In this document: one piece after another, positions 1 to 6,873 of the stretch
How positions within the stretch are numbered: position 1 is the first letter of the stretch
Layout: each line of letters begins with the position of its first letter
Assembly: GCA_019415705.1 (NCBI GenBank)
Contig: DXYS01000052.1
Location: forward strand, 1-6,928
DNA: 6,928 bases
From: Bacteroidales bacterium
GTDB taxonomy: Bacteria > Bacteroidota > Bacteroidia > Bacteroidales > Muribaculaceae
Direction: 5' to 3'
The notes under the pieces: model-generated
The model's database searches: none
Told to the model about the DNA's origin: nothing
The model's input: only the letters and a program-made list of their open reading frames with translations
Program-made: the position numbers and the translations under genes

Positions 1-791
1 AATCCGAGTTTGCGCGACGCCTCCTGCTGCAGAGTCGAGGTTGTGAACGGAGGCGCCGGACTCTTTTTCATTGGTCTGACATTAATCTCTCCGACATGAA
101 ACTCCGCCTCACGGCAGTCCTCAAGGAATGTCCGTGCAGATTTAGCGTCGGGCAGACGGTGGCTGAGCTCGGCCTTTATGGCGGCTGACTCACCGGCTAC
201 GAAGTTGGCGGTGACACGATAATACGGCTCACTGACAAAACGTTTGATTTCGTTCTCACGCTCGACAATCAGTCTGACTGCGACTGACTGAACACGTCCG
301 GCCGAAAGCGCGGGCTTGATTTTCTTCCACAATACGGGCGACAGCTCGAAACCGACGATGCGGTCAAGCACACGGCGAGCCTGCTGGGCGTCGACACGGT
401 TAAGGTCAATCGTGCGCGGATTGGCTATGGCGTTGAGGATGGCGTTTTTAGTGATTTCATGAAAAACAATGCGGCGTGTATTTTCAGGCTGAAGTCCGAG
501 CACCTCATAGAGATGCCAAGCGATGGCCTCTCCCTCGCGGTCCTCATCGGATGCTAACCAGACGGTCTCAGCCTGAGACGCAGCTTTCTTCAACTCACCG
601 ACAAGTGCCTGCTTGTCGGCCGGTATCTCATAAATCGGAGCGAAATCGCGGTCGATGTCAATACTGAAATTCTTCTTGCGCAAGTCGCGTATATGTCCGT
701 AACTCGACATGACCTTATAGTCTTTGCCGAGAAATTTTTCGATGGTTTTTGCCTTTGCGGGAGATTCGACTATTACAAGATTTTTCAGCAT
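1..791 (-). CDS. topA: DNA topoisomerase I, N-terminal part (runs off left edge)
   Basis: Type IA topoisomerase that relaxes negative supercoils by cutting and passing single DNA strands; cytoplasmic. The minus strand reads from ATG at 791 through 263 codons with no stop before the window edge. The TOPRIM domain spans about residues 3-115. It has the conserved start VIVESPAKAK with Glu9, and the metal-binding motif SDEDREGEA with Asp82, Asp84 and Glu86. The next family signatures are VDAQQARRVLDRIVGFELSP (about 133-152) and LSAGRVQSVAVRLIVERE (about 162-179), followed by PPFTTSTLQQEAS near the edge. The active-site tyrosine should lie roughly 30 codons beyond the edge, so it and the C-terminal zinc or repeat domains cannot be judged. 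This start is chosen because the protein begins directly with the conserved TOPRIM strand. A TACATTTG promoter box lies 29-36 nt upstream and a terminator isolates the gene from the preceding lipoprotein gene, so it is probably transcribed on its own. Confidence 0.97.
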   Translation of the reverse strand, partial: MLKNLVIVESPAKAKTIEKFLGKDYKVMSSYGHIRDLRKKNFSIDIDRDFAPIYEIPADKQALVGELKKAASQAETVWLASDEDREGEAIAWHLYEVLGLQPENTRRIVFHEITKNAILNAIANPRTIDLNRVDAQQARRVLDRIVGFELSPVLWKKIKPALSAGRVQSVAVRLIVERENEIKRFVSEPYYRVTANFVAGESAAIKAELSHRLPDAKSARTFLEDCREAEFHVGEINVRPMKKSPAPPFTTSTLQQEASRKLG

Positions 792-819
792 ATCGGTTGC
801 ATTTTTGTTTTTCGAGCGA

Positions 820-827
820 CAAATGTA
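820..827 (-). promoter_or_regulatory. Bacteroidetes -7 promoter box for topA
   Basis: Read on the minus strand this is TACATTTG, an exact match to the Bacteroidetes -7 consensus TAnnTTTG. It sits between the upstream terminator (864-895) and the topA start at 791, which would leave a leader of about 20 nt. No clear TTTG -33 element is seen at the usual spacing, so only half of the promoter is supported. The placement is inferred from motif and position. Confidence 0.55.
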
Positions 828-863
828 GTCAAATTTTTTAAACTACACATTATAATAATGAAA

Positions 864-895
864 ATTCGCCCCGAGTGTTCATTCTCGGGGCGAAT
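864..895 (-). terminator. intrinsic terminator after the lipoprotein gene
   Basis: A perfect 12-bp inverted repeat (864-875 with 884-895, arm ATTCGCCCCGAG) encloses an 8-nt loop. On the minus strand the hairpin starts 28 nt after the TAG stop of the lipoprotein gene and is followed by a T-rich run (TTTTCATTATTAT). This is the layout of a rho-independent terminator for that gene. It lies about 70 bp upstream of the topA start, so it uncouples the two genes. Confidence 0.88.
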
Positions 896-923
896 AATGC
901 CAATATCAGTTAAAGTCAGGGGG

Positions 924-3014
924 CTATCTGACGACAGACGAGTTATAACGTCCCGTACCCCGGTTGCTGCGGTTATTACGGTTGTTGCGGCTGTTATTGC
1001 GGTCGGGACGGCGGTTGTTGATGTTGCTCGGGTCATTGGGGTCATCATAATAACCGTCAATCGGGTTGCCGAACTCGTCATACTCGACATCTTCTTCGTC
1101 AGTGGAGTCACGGTCTTTGCCCTTGGTCTTGGGCTTGTTCTTCTTTATAGCCTGCGGCTTCTGAGCGTCGACAGCGAGCTCGAATATATTCCATGCCTGC
1201 TCGATGTCCCAATTTTTCTTGACATTGAGCTTTTTGCCGAAATAATAGACTTCTTCGGGCTGTCGGTCTTCGCCTACCGAGCCGGTATCCCACACGCCGT
1301 TGCCGTTACGGTCTATAAACAACCGGGCGTAATAAGTCGACGGATCAAGCCAATGGAACTCCGCACGTCCCTTGTCGTCGGCCGAAGCCGTGCGCACGGG
1401 CTTGTCACCTGAGTCTAAAAGCTCGACTACCACTCTCTCGGCCACTCCGGCCGAATCAGACTCCAAACCGGTGATATTGAAATAGAGATTTGCATATTCC
1501 TCGAGAGGTCGCACGGTAAACTCGTGGCGGAACGGGCCGTTCCACTCGCCGTATATGCTTTTGACTGCCGTCGAGTCAACGGTCAGACGGTACGTCATGC
1601 CCGGCTCCCAGTCGACATCTAACCGGCGACGCATCAGCGGCTGAGTCGAGTCGGGCATAAACTTGCCTGTCGGCATTGCCTCCCAGACAGTGTCGCGTTT
1701 GATTTCAAGATGAAAACCTTTTTGGTCAAACGACTCTATGGGCTGCTCTATTTCGATGCGAAGGGGCGCGAAGTAGGCCTGTCCCGGGGAGACGGGCTTT
1801 ATGGCAAGCAACCGATCGGGCTGAGGCACTCCCGCGGCGTCGACACGCACACTGTCAGCCTTGTCTTTATCCTTGTCTTTCTTTTTCTTATCGGGGTCTC
1901 GGAAATAGAATCTGAGTGTGTCAGTCTGCCAGCTCAGCTGATCGGTCGTGTCTGTGCGCAGATACTTCACCGACAGTCGCAGCGAGTCGGCGGCGAGCAC
2001 CGTTGTGTCGCGAATCCAGTAGACGAGCGAATCGCGCGTCGGGTTGATTTGTCCGACAGCCCATGTGTCGATGTCAGCTCCGACACCGGGAGCTCCGTCA
2101 ACTATTTTGATTACCGGCAGAGTATCGGCCGGCGCAGCAAAGTTAAGAGACACACGGCGGCGGTCAAGGCGTTTGTAATCCTTGAGATACTGTGGTTTAT
2201 AACCTTCGTTAAACCACGAGAGCAGCACATCATTCGGCAAATATTTCAGACCGGGACGTGTGACCATGGAGTCAAGGCCCTCTGACGAAATCAACGTGTC
2301 GGTTACTATGATGTTCTCGACTGACGGCGAGACAGTGTACTCGCTCATGGCGACATCCTCGGAGCGATCCCAGCGATAGTCGCGGTTAAGATCATTGAGG
2401 GCGTAGACGCGGTATGTGCCGGGCTTGAGGTTTCGCACGGTGAACTGTCCGTACTGATTTGTACGCGCGATGCGCTCAAAAGGCACTTTGGTCAGCGCCG
2501 TGTCAGACAGATTTGAATGTACGCCCACGAGCATACCCTGAGCCGGCTCCAAGGTGCGTGCCTCCAAAACCATGCCCGAGATGCGCAGCGTGTCAATACT
2601 GTCACCGGTCGAGAAGTCTATTGCAAATCCGTCGAGCACGTTGCCTTCGTTGAGGTCCTTGATGGCGTCGGCGAAGTCAATCGTATAAGTGACATCGGGC
2701 TGTAGTGTGTCGCGCAGCTCGACTGTCACGCGGCGACCGTTGGCAGAGACCTGCGGCGGCTGCAGCTGCACGGGCGAGACGACCACCTTGTTAAAGGCAT
2801 CCTGCAACTGCACGTTCTCGTCAAAGAAAAGTGTCAGCCGGTTGCCGTCAAATCTGACAGAGCCGGGAGCCGGACGTGAGCTGACAAACACCGGCGGGTC
2901 ATAGTCGCGCGGACCGCCCTCGGGGCGTCCGATACTCGCGCACGCCGTCGCCAAGGCCGCTATGACGGCCAGCACCGGCACATGCATCATTGTGAATCGT
3001 CTGTTTATCTTCAT
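924..3014 (-). CDS. Ig-like (SbsA/Big_5-type) domain lipoprotein of unknown function
   Basis: A 696-residue exported lipoprotein of a family widespread in Bacteroidetes; its role is not established. The start at 3014 gives a basic n-region (MKINRR), a hydrophobic stretch and the lipobox LATAC, with lipidated Cys25. Starting at Met9 or Met10 would lose the charged n-region. The mature protein opens with the family-typical CASIGRPEGGPRDYDPPVF. Residues about 39-137 resemble a bacterial Ig-like Big_5 domain (PAPGS, LTLFFDENVQL, DGFAIDFSTGD). Residues about 145-235 resemble a carboxypeptidase-regulatory-like beta sandwich (FTVRNLKPGTYRVYALND). Two acidic loops, DLNRDYRWDRSED and DRNGNGVWDTG, look like metal-binding loops. 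A Lys/Asp stretch (about 374-388) links the halves, and the last ~48 residues are low-complexity Asn/Arg. Divergently oriented to the phosphodiesterase gene with its own promoter box, and monocistronic by its downstream terminator. A structural or surface-binding role is only a guess. Confidence 0.9.
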   Translation of the reverse strand: MKINRRFTMMHVPVLAVIAALATACASIGRPEGGPRDYDPPVFVSSRPAPGSVRFDGNRLTLFFDENVQLQDAFNKVVVSPVQLQPPQVSANGRRVTVELRDTLQPDVTYTIDFADAIKDLNEGNVLDGFAIDFSTGDSIDTLRISGMVLEARTLEPAQGMLVGVHSNLSDTALTKVPFERIARTNQYGQFTVRNLKPGTYRVYALNDLNRDYRWDRSEDVAMSEYTVSPSVENIIVTDTLISSEGLDSMVTRPGLKYLPNDVLLSWFNEGYKPQYLKDYKRLDRRRVSLNFAAPADTLPVIKIVDGAPGVGADIDTWAVGQINPTRDSLVYWIRDTTVLAADSLRLSVKYLRTDTTDQLSWQTDTLRFYFRDPDKKKKDKDKDKADSVRVDAAGVPQPDRLLAIKPVSPGQAYFAPLRIEIEQPIESFDQKGFHLEIKRDTVWEAMPTGKFMPDSTQPLMRRRLDVDWEPGMTYRLTVDSTAVKSIYGEWNGPFRHEFTVRPLEEYANLYFNITGLESDSAGVAERVVVELLDSGDKPVRTASADDKGRAEFHWLDPSTYYARLFIDRNGNGVWDTGSVGEDRQPEEVYYFGKKLNVKKNWDIEQAWNIFELAVDAQKPQAIKKNKPKTKGKDRDSTDEEDVEYDEFGNPIDGYYDDPNDPSNINNRRPDRNNSRNNRNNRSNRGTGRYNSSVVR

Positions 3015-3062
3015 CTGTCTGTCTTAACATTTAATCCGGCCATTTTGTCCGGCTTTAAGCCA

Positions 3063-3070
3063 CAAAGTTA
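3063..3070 (-). promoter_or_regulatory. -7 promoter box for the Ig-like lipoprotein gene
   Basis: The minus strand reads TAACTTTG, an exact TAnnTTTG match, 48 nt upstream of the lipoprotein ATG. This would give a leader of about 40 nt. An imperfect -33 candidate (ATTG, 3093-3096 on the minus strand) lies 22 nt further upstream, slightly longer than the usual spacing. It lies in the divergent 166-bp intergenic region, the AT-richest stretch nearby. Confidence 0.55.
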
Positions 3071-3153
3071 GACTTTTTCCGTGACATTGCCGCAATTATC
3101 CTTTTTTCTTAATGCTTTAGACAATCACGCACCGGTATTTATGGATATTTTGC

Positions 3154-3161
3154 TATTTTTG
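3154..3161 (+). promoter_or_regulatory. -7 promoter box for the phosphodiesterase/mannosidase pair
   Basis: TATTTTTG matches the Bacteroidetes TAnnTTTG box and ends 19 nt before the phosphodiesterase ATG, implying a very short leader of roughly 12-16 nt. No convincing TTTG -33 element is present at 19-21 nt upstream. A near match, TATTTTG, sits 8 nt upstream at 3146-3152. Position in the divergent intergenic region supports the call, but the exact start site is inferred. Confidence 0.45.
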
Positions 3162-3180
3162 CAGAAAATCACATAATATC

Positions 3181-3966
3181 ATGAAACATTATTTTTCACT
3201 TCTGCTTTTACTTTTCTCTGTATTCGGGCTTTGCGCCCAAGAGCCAGTCATGGTCGGACATCGCGGATGCCGCTACGGCGTCGAGAACACAGCCGCTGCA
3301 TTTGACTACGGCGCAACGATGGGTTTTAAATATTTGGAGTGTGACATACGTGTCACGGGCGACTCCGTCATTGTCATAAGCCACGACACTGACACCAAAC
3401 GTCTCGGCGGCAATCTCGAAATCGCCAATACCACTCTCGACTCGCTCCGCGCCGAGCGCTATGACCAGACCCGTGTCGGCCACCGCTATCAGGGAGGGAT
3501 ATGCACACTTGACGAATACTTCGACATCTGCCGCAAGGGCGGCGTCAAGCCGCTTGTCGAGCTGAAATGGTCGACCGGCATCAACTCCAAGGACTGCAAC
3601 AACATCCCTCTGCTCATCGACGCCATTGACCGTGCCGGCGTCCGCGACGATGTGATAATACTGACCTCAATGCGGCCCTGCTTGGAGTATATTCGCAAGA
3701 ATTATCCAGACATCACGCTGCAACTGCTCACCAACGCCAAATGGGAGCCGTTCTACGACTGGTGTGTCGAACACAAGATTGACATCGACATGGCTCATGA
3801 CGGCGTCACTCCCGAGGCCGTCAAACGTTTCCATGACGCAGGTCTGAAAGTCGGCACATGGACTGTCAATCGTCCCGAAGACTACCGTCGAGTAGCCGAG
3901 GCCGGCGTAGACTTCGTGACCACTGACTGGCTGTCGCCACACTGTCTGCCCGGACGCAACGACTGA
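3181..3966 (+). CDS. secreted glycerophosphodiester phosphodiesterase (GDPD family)
   Basis: Hydrolyses glycerophosphodiesters (deacylated phospholipids or related phosphodiesters) to glycerol-3-phosphate and an alcohol. The 261-residue protein is about the usual length for a single-domain GDPD. Residues 1-19 form a signal peptide (MKHY, a run of five leucines, GLCA), with cleavage probable before Gln20. This looks like signal peptidase I; Cys18 is not in a good lipobox. The TIM-barrel domain fills about 22-255. Catalytic and metal-binding signatures are visible: GHRG with His27, ENT at 35-37, LECD with Glu53 and Asp55, SHD with His68, VELKW with Glu127 and Lys129, and near the C-terminus GTWTVN with Trp227 and TTDW with Asp249. 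All the expected key residues are present, so an active periplasmic or secreted enzyme is likely. The GH92 mannosidase gene follows after 52 nt on the same strand with no terminator between, suggesting co-transcription. The exact substrate cannot be told from sequence. Confidence 0.93.
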   Translation: MKHYFSLLLLLFSVFGLCAQEPVMVGHRGCRYGVENTAAAFDYGATMGFKYLECDIRVTGDSVIVISHDTDTKRLGGNLEIANTTLDSLRAERYDQTRVGHRYQGGICTLDEYFDICRKGGVKPLVELKWSTGINSKDCNNIPLLIDAIDRAGVRDDVIILTSMRPCLEYIRKNYPDITLQLLTNAKWEPFYDWCVEHKIDIDMAHDGVTPEAVKRFHDAGLKVGTWTVNRPEDYRRVAEAGVDFVTTDWLSPHCLPGRND

Positions 3967-4018
3967 CATCGACATTTAAGAACAATTCATCACTTACAAA
4001 ACCTTTAAAGACCGTTTA

Positions 4019-6262
4019 ATGAAAAAACTAATGTTACCCGCTGCGGCACTTATCGCTGCGGCAATGATTGTCGCCTGCTCGACGCAGCAGCCGGCAAAAG
4101 ACTATGCCGCCATGGTCAACCCCATGATCGGCACCGGAGGCCACGGCCACACTTTCCCCGGCCCGACAATGCCATACGGCATGATACAGCCCGGCCCTGA
4201 CACCCGCATCTCGGGATGGGACGCCTGCTCGGGCTATCACCACAGCGACTCGCTCATCAACGGTTTCGCCCAAACCCATCTGAGCGGCACCGGCATCGGC
4301 GACTACAGCGACTTTCTCATCATGCCCTTTGTCGGCGACGCACGTATCAACCCGCAGGACAACGGCTCGCAAAACCGACCCTACGCCTCGGCTTTCAGCC
4401 ATGACAAAGAGACTGCCACTCCGGGCTATTACGCCGTGACTCTCGACGACTATGACGTGAAGGCCGAAATCACCTCGACCAAACGCGCCGCCATCTACCG
4501 CTTCACATTCCCGCAAAGCGAAAACGCCGGCATCATCGTCGATCTCGACTACTCAAATCAGGGCCATCAGAACACGGCCATGGAAATCGAGCCTGCCGGC
4601 GACAACGCCATCAAAGCCTTCAAAGTGACACGCGGCTGGGCCCGTAATCAGCAGTTGAGCCTCTACGCCGAGACCTCGCGTCCGTTTGAATACGAACTCA
4701 TCACCGACACTCTCGAAGACGGTCGCGCACGCTGTAAGGCCATCCTCGGCTTCGGCAAGACCTCGGCCGGCGAGACTGTGGAGATGCGCCTCGCTATCTC
4801 ACCTGTCGACCGCGAGGGCGCGGAGAACAATTTCCATGTCGAACTCGACAACAAGGACTTCGAGACCGTACGCGCCGACAACCGTCAGGCGTGGAACGAC
4901 TATCTGTCGAAAATCGATATCACAACCGACGACAAAGACGATCAGACAGTCTTCTACACCGCCCTCTATCACACAGCCGTCAGCCCCAATCTCTTCTCTG
5001 ACGCCGACGGCCGCTATCTCGCCATGGACCACTCCATCAAGCAGACCACGCACGACAAGCCCATCTACACCATCTACTCAATATGGGACACTCACCGTGC
5101 TCTCCACCCTCTCAAGACTATCATCGAGCCCGAGCTCAACAACGAGCTGCTCAACTCGCTCATCACCAAATATCGCGAAGGCGGTCTGCTGCCCAAATGG
5201 GAACTCGCAGCCAACTACACCTCAACGATGCCCGGCTATCACGCTGTATCGCTCCTCGCCGACGCCTGCACCAAAGGCATTTCTGACTTTGACGTAGCCG
5301 AAGCCTACAAGGCAGCCGTCCGCTCGTCGGTCTATGACACAACCGGCATCGCAGCCCCCGCCGATATGGTGAGACGTCTTGTACCCATGTCTAAAAAATA
5401 CACCGACAGCCTCGGCTATATCCCCTGCGACTTAGAGCGCCAGAGCGTGGCCAACGGCCTTGAGTTTGCCTATGACGACTACTGCATCGCACAGCTCGCC
5501 AAGGAAGCCGGCGACTCTGCAGGCTACAACCGCTACATGGAGCGCGCTCAGAATTACCGCAACTACTTTGACCCGGAGACACGCTTTATGCGCGGCAAAG
5601 ACAGCAAAGGCAAATGGAACGAGCCATTCAACCCGCGTGCATCAAATCACAACGTGACCGACTACTGTGAGGGCACAGCATGGCAGTGGGCATGGTTTGT
5701 TCCGCAGGATATCGAGGGACTCATCGAACTTATGGGCGGCAGCGAAGCATTCGCCTCAAAGCTTGATTCGCTCTTCACTGCCGATTCATCAGTTATCGGC
5801 GAGAACGCCTCGGCCGACATCTCCGGACTCATCGGCCAGTATGCCCATGGCAACGAGCCTTCTCACCACATCATCCACTTATATAACTACGTAAACCGTC
5901 CCGAGCGCACGCAGGAGCTTGTCGACTCAGTGCTCAAAAAGCAGTACCGCAACGACTTCGACGGTCTGTCGGGCAACGAGGACTGCGGCCAGATGTCGGC
6001 TTGGTATGTACTCAACGCGCTCGGCTTCTATCAGGTGTGTCCGGGCAAACCGGTCTATTCCATCGGTCGTCCGTGGTTCCCGCACGCCGAAGTCAACCTG
6101 CCCAACGGCAAAAAAGTTGTCATTGACGTCAAGAACTTCTCTAAGGACAACAAATACATCAAGTCAATGAAACTCAACGGTAAAGAATTAGACAAACCGT
6201 TCTTCACCCACGACGATATCCTCGCCGGTGCGACACTCGAGTTTGAAATGGCCGACAAATAA
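4019..6262 (+). CDS. GH92 family alpha-mannosidase lipoprotein
   Basis: Calcium-dependent exo-acting alpha-mannosidase family, usually removing alpha-1,2- (also 1,3-, 1,4- or 1,6-) mannose from N-glycans or yeast mannan. At 747 residues it is full length for the family. The start gives a signal with lipobox IVAC and lipidated Cys20. The residues after it (STQQPAKD) lack the acidic surface-export signal known in Bacteroides, so periplasmic display is somewhat favoured. N-terminal beta-sandwich signatures include GHGHTFPGPTMPYGM (41-55) and TPGYYAVTL (134-142). The (alpha/alpha)6 domain shows SIWDTHRALHPL (354-365), GGLLPKWELAANYT (388-401), YCEGTAWQW (549-557), HGNEPSHH (610-617) and GNEDCGQMSAW (652-662). 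By motif, Glu613 is the likely general acid, and the acidic pair 654-655 lies in the catalytic-base region. Retaining Glu at 613 argues against the mannose-phosphate-specific subgroup reported to carry Gln there. Linkage specificity is not decidable. No SusC/SusD genes are adjacent. Confidence 0.95.
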   Translation: MKKLMLPAAALIAAAMIVACSTQQPAKDYAAMVNPMIGTGGHGHTFPGPTMPYGMIQPGPDTRISGWDACSGYHHSDSLINGFAQTHLSGTGIGDYSDFLIMPFVGDARINPQDNGSQNRPYASAFSHDKETATPGYYAVTLDDYDVKAEITSTKRAAIYRFTFPQSENAGIIVDLDYSNQGHQNTAMEIEPAGDNAIKAFKVTRGWARNQQLSLYAETSRPFEYELITDTLEDGRARCKAILGFGKTSAGETVEMRLAISPVDREGAENNFHVELDNKDFETVRADNRQAWNDYLSKIDITTDDKDDQTVFYTALYHTAVSPNLFSDADGRYLAMDHSIKQTTHDKPIYTIYSIWDTHRALHPLKTIIEPELNNELLNSLITKYREGGLLPKWELAANYTSTMPGYHAVSLLADACTKGISDFDVAEAYKAAVRSSVYDTTGIAAPADMVRRLVPMSKKYTDSLGYIPCDLERQSVANGLEFAYDDYCIAQLAKEAGDSAGYNRYMERAQNYRNYFDPETRFMRGKDSKGKWNEPFNPRASNHNVTDYCEGTAWQWAWFVPQDIEGLIELMGGSEAFASKLDSLFTADSSVIGENASADISGLIGQYAHGNEPSHHIIHLYNYVNRPERTQELVDSVLKKQYRNDFDGLSGNEDCGQMSAWYVLNALGFYQVCPGKPVYSIGRPWFPHAEVNLPNGKKVVIDVKNFSKDNKYIKSMKLNGKELDKPFFTHDDILAGATLEFEMADK

Positions 6263-6268
6263 TTTATC

Positions 6269-6301
6269 AGCCATATAAGGCTCACGGGGCATATAAGCCC
6301 C
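6269..6301 (+). repeat. two small tandem hairpins with identical ATATAA loops
   Basis: Just after the GH92 stop, AGCC-ATATAA-GGCT (6269-6282) is followed 3 nt later by GGGGC-ATATAA-GCCCC (6286-6301). The stems differ (4 and 5 bp) but the six-base loop is the same. They precede the main terminator hairpin and would lie in the 3' untranslated region of the mannosidase mRNA. Possible roles are mRNA 3'-end stability or nothing at all; the function is unknown. Confidence 0.5.
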
Positions 6302-6312
6302 ATATGACTAAC

Positions 6313-6350
6313 ACGGCTCCGGAGCAGATGCTCCGGAGCCGTTATTTTTT
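6313..6350 (+). terminator. intrinsic terminator of the phosphodiesterase/mannosidase unit
   Basis: A perfect 13-bp inverted repeat (6313-6325 with 6330-6342, arm ACGGCTCCGGAGC) with a 4-nt loop AGAT is followed on the plus strand by TTATTTTTT. It lies about 50 nt after the GH92 stop. This is a strong rho-independent terminator. On the minus strand the hairpin lacks a T-run, so it is directional. Confidence 0.92.
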
Positions 6351-6392
6351 AGCCAAAGTAGCTACCATAACCATAAAAGCTACTCTATAAAC

Positions 6393-6426
6393 ACAGCTGA
6401 CCGTGTCATCAGACACAGTCAGCTGT
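6393..6426 (-). terminator. hairpin terminator after tRNA-Glu / rpsT block
   Basis: Arms 6393-6407 and 6412-6426 pair over 15 positions around a 4-nt loop. The only non-Watson-Crick pair (6402/6417) is C-A if transcribed from the plus strand but G-U in minus-strand RNA, so the hairpin is complete only in the minus-strand transcript. It starts 2 nt after the 3' end of tRNA-Glu. The following tract (GTTTATAG) is only moderately T-rich, so termination may be imperfect, or the hairpin may help define the tRNA 3' end. Confidence 0.72.
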
Positions 6427-6427
6427 A

Positions 6428-6482
6428 GTAGCCCATAGGAGAATCGAACTCCTCTTTCAAGAATGAAAATCTTGCGTCCTAG
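6428..6482. repeat. 55-nt direct repeat, copy 1 (within tRNA-Glu)
   Basis: Identical over 55 nt to 6874-6928. The base before each copy differs (A at 6427, T at 6873), so the match begins exactly at 6428 and 6874. It is cut at 55 nt only because the window stops there. It reflects two copies of one tRNA gene rather than a mobile element. Confidence 0.95.
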
Positions 6483-6500
6483 CCGATAGACGAATGGGCC
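6429..6500 (-). tRNA. tRNA-Glu (anticodon UUC), complete
   Basis: Folds as a full cloverleaf on the minus strand, 72 nt without an encoded CCA. The acceptor stem GGCCCAT pairs with ATGGGCT, with a G-U at the first pair and discriminator A at 6429. The D arm is GTCT/GGAC, the anticodon stem CAAGA/TCTTG with loop TTTTCAT (anticodon TTC), and the T stem AGGAG/CTCCT with loop TTCGATT. It decodes GAA and GAG, and in many bacteria also supplies Glu-tRNA for tetrapyrrole synthesis. It is downstream of rpsT in the same orientation and is closed by the 6393-6426 hairpin, so it may be released by processing of a longer rpsT transcript. Confidence 0.97.
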
Positions 6501-6581
6501 GCGTCATATCACATCACAGACATCTCATTCGCCGGCAAACACGGTCTGCGGCAACGCTCTGCGACGCGATACCTTTAGGGA
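6501..6581 (-). other. spacer between rpsT stop and tRNA-Glu
   Basis: An 81-nt stretch with no ORF and no recognisable promoter box on the minus strand. A six-base pairing between CGCGTC-type ends (6500-6505 with 6563-6568; arm CGCGTC on the plus strand) could bring the tRNA 5' end next to the rpsT end. It is short and may be chance. No T-run terminator is visible, which fits read-through from rpsT into the tRNA. Confidence 0.4.
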
Positions 6582-6836
6582 TTAAGCTAACTTAGCGATG
6601 TGGTGAGCGAGTTTGCTCTTGAGGTTAGCTGCTTTGTTTTTTGAGATGGCGTTTTTAGCTGCGAGACGGTCAAGCATCGCACCGATGGCGCGGAATTTAG
6701 ACTCGGCTTCTGCCTTGTCGGTCATCTTGCGCAGATTACGGACAGCGTTACGTGCTGTTTTAGCATAATAGCGGTTGCGGAGACGACGAGATTCGGTCTG
6801 ACGGATTCTTTTGAGTGATGACTTATGATTTGCCAT
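6582..6836 (-). CDS. rpsT: 30S ribosomal protein S20
   Basis: An 84-residue, strongly basic protein starting MANHKSSLKRIRQ, the hallmark S20 N-terminus, of normal length for the family. S20 binds 16S rRNA in the small subunit as a three-helix bundle. The basic N-terminal helix (residues about 4-35, rich in Lys/Arg), the central helix (about 38-60) and the C-terminal helix (about 64-84, ending KSKLAHHIAKLA) can be followed. The start ATG at 6836 is preceded by an A/T-rich leader (6837-6874) with no strong Shine-Dalgarno, as expected in Bacteroidetes. Only 38 nt separate it from the upstream tRNA-Glu and no promoter box is seen there. The gene is probably transcribed with the tRNA from a promoter beyond the window. 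Confidence 0.98.
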   Translation of the reverse strand: MANHKSSLKRIRQTESRRLRNRYYAKTARNAVRNLRKMTDKAEAESKFRAIGAMLDRLAAKNAISKNKAANLKSKLAHHIAKLA

Positions 6837-6873
6837 TTTAAAATCTTTAATTCTTTGTCGTAATGTTTATTGT

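Noticed and set aside
960..1020. Short repeated units that could suggest a CRISPR-like or tandem-repeat array
   Set aside because: Units are imperfect, about 12 nt, without spacers, and in frame with the Asn/Arg tail of a coding gene; they are codon-level low complexity.
693..1412. Long plus-strand open frame (239 codons) opposite the Ig-like lipoprotein and the topA start
   Set aside because: It lies antisense to two recognisable genes, crosses the terminator and both gene ends, and its valine-rich translation comes from the complement of the Asn/Arg-rich tail. No family is recognisable.
1710..2285. Plus-strand open frame of 191 codons inside the lipoprotein gene
   Set aside because: Antisense shadow of a well-supported coding frame; no signal peptide, motif or promoter box of its own.
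4034..4516. Minus-strand 160-codon frame opposite the GH92 N-terminus
   Set aside because: Shadow of the mannosidase gene; no recognisable domain and no promoter.
4686..5297. Plus-strand 203-codon frame within GH92
   Set aside because: Ser/Thr/Pro-rich translation is the usual shifted-frame reading of a GC-rich gene; GH92 signatures run through the same region in the other frame.
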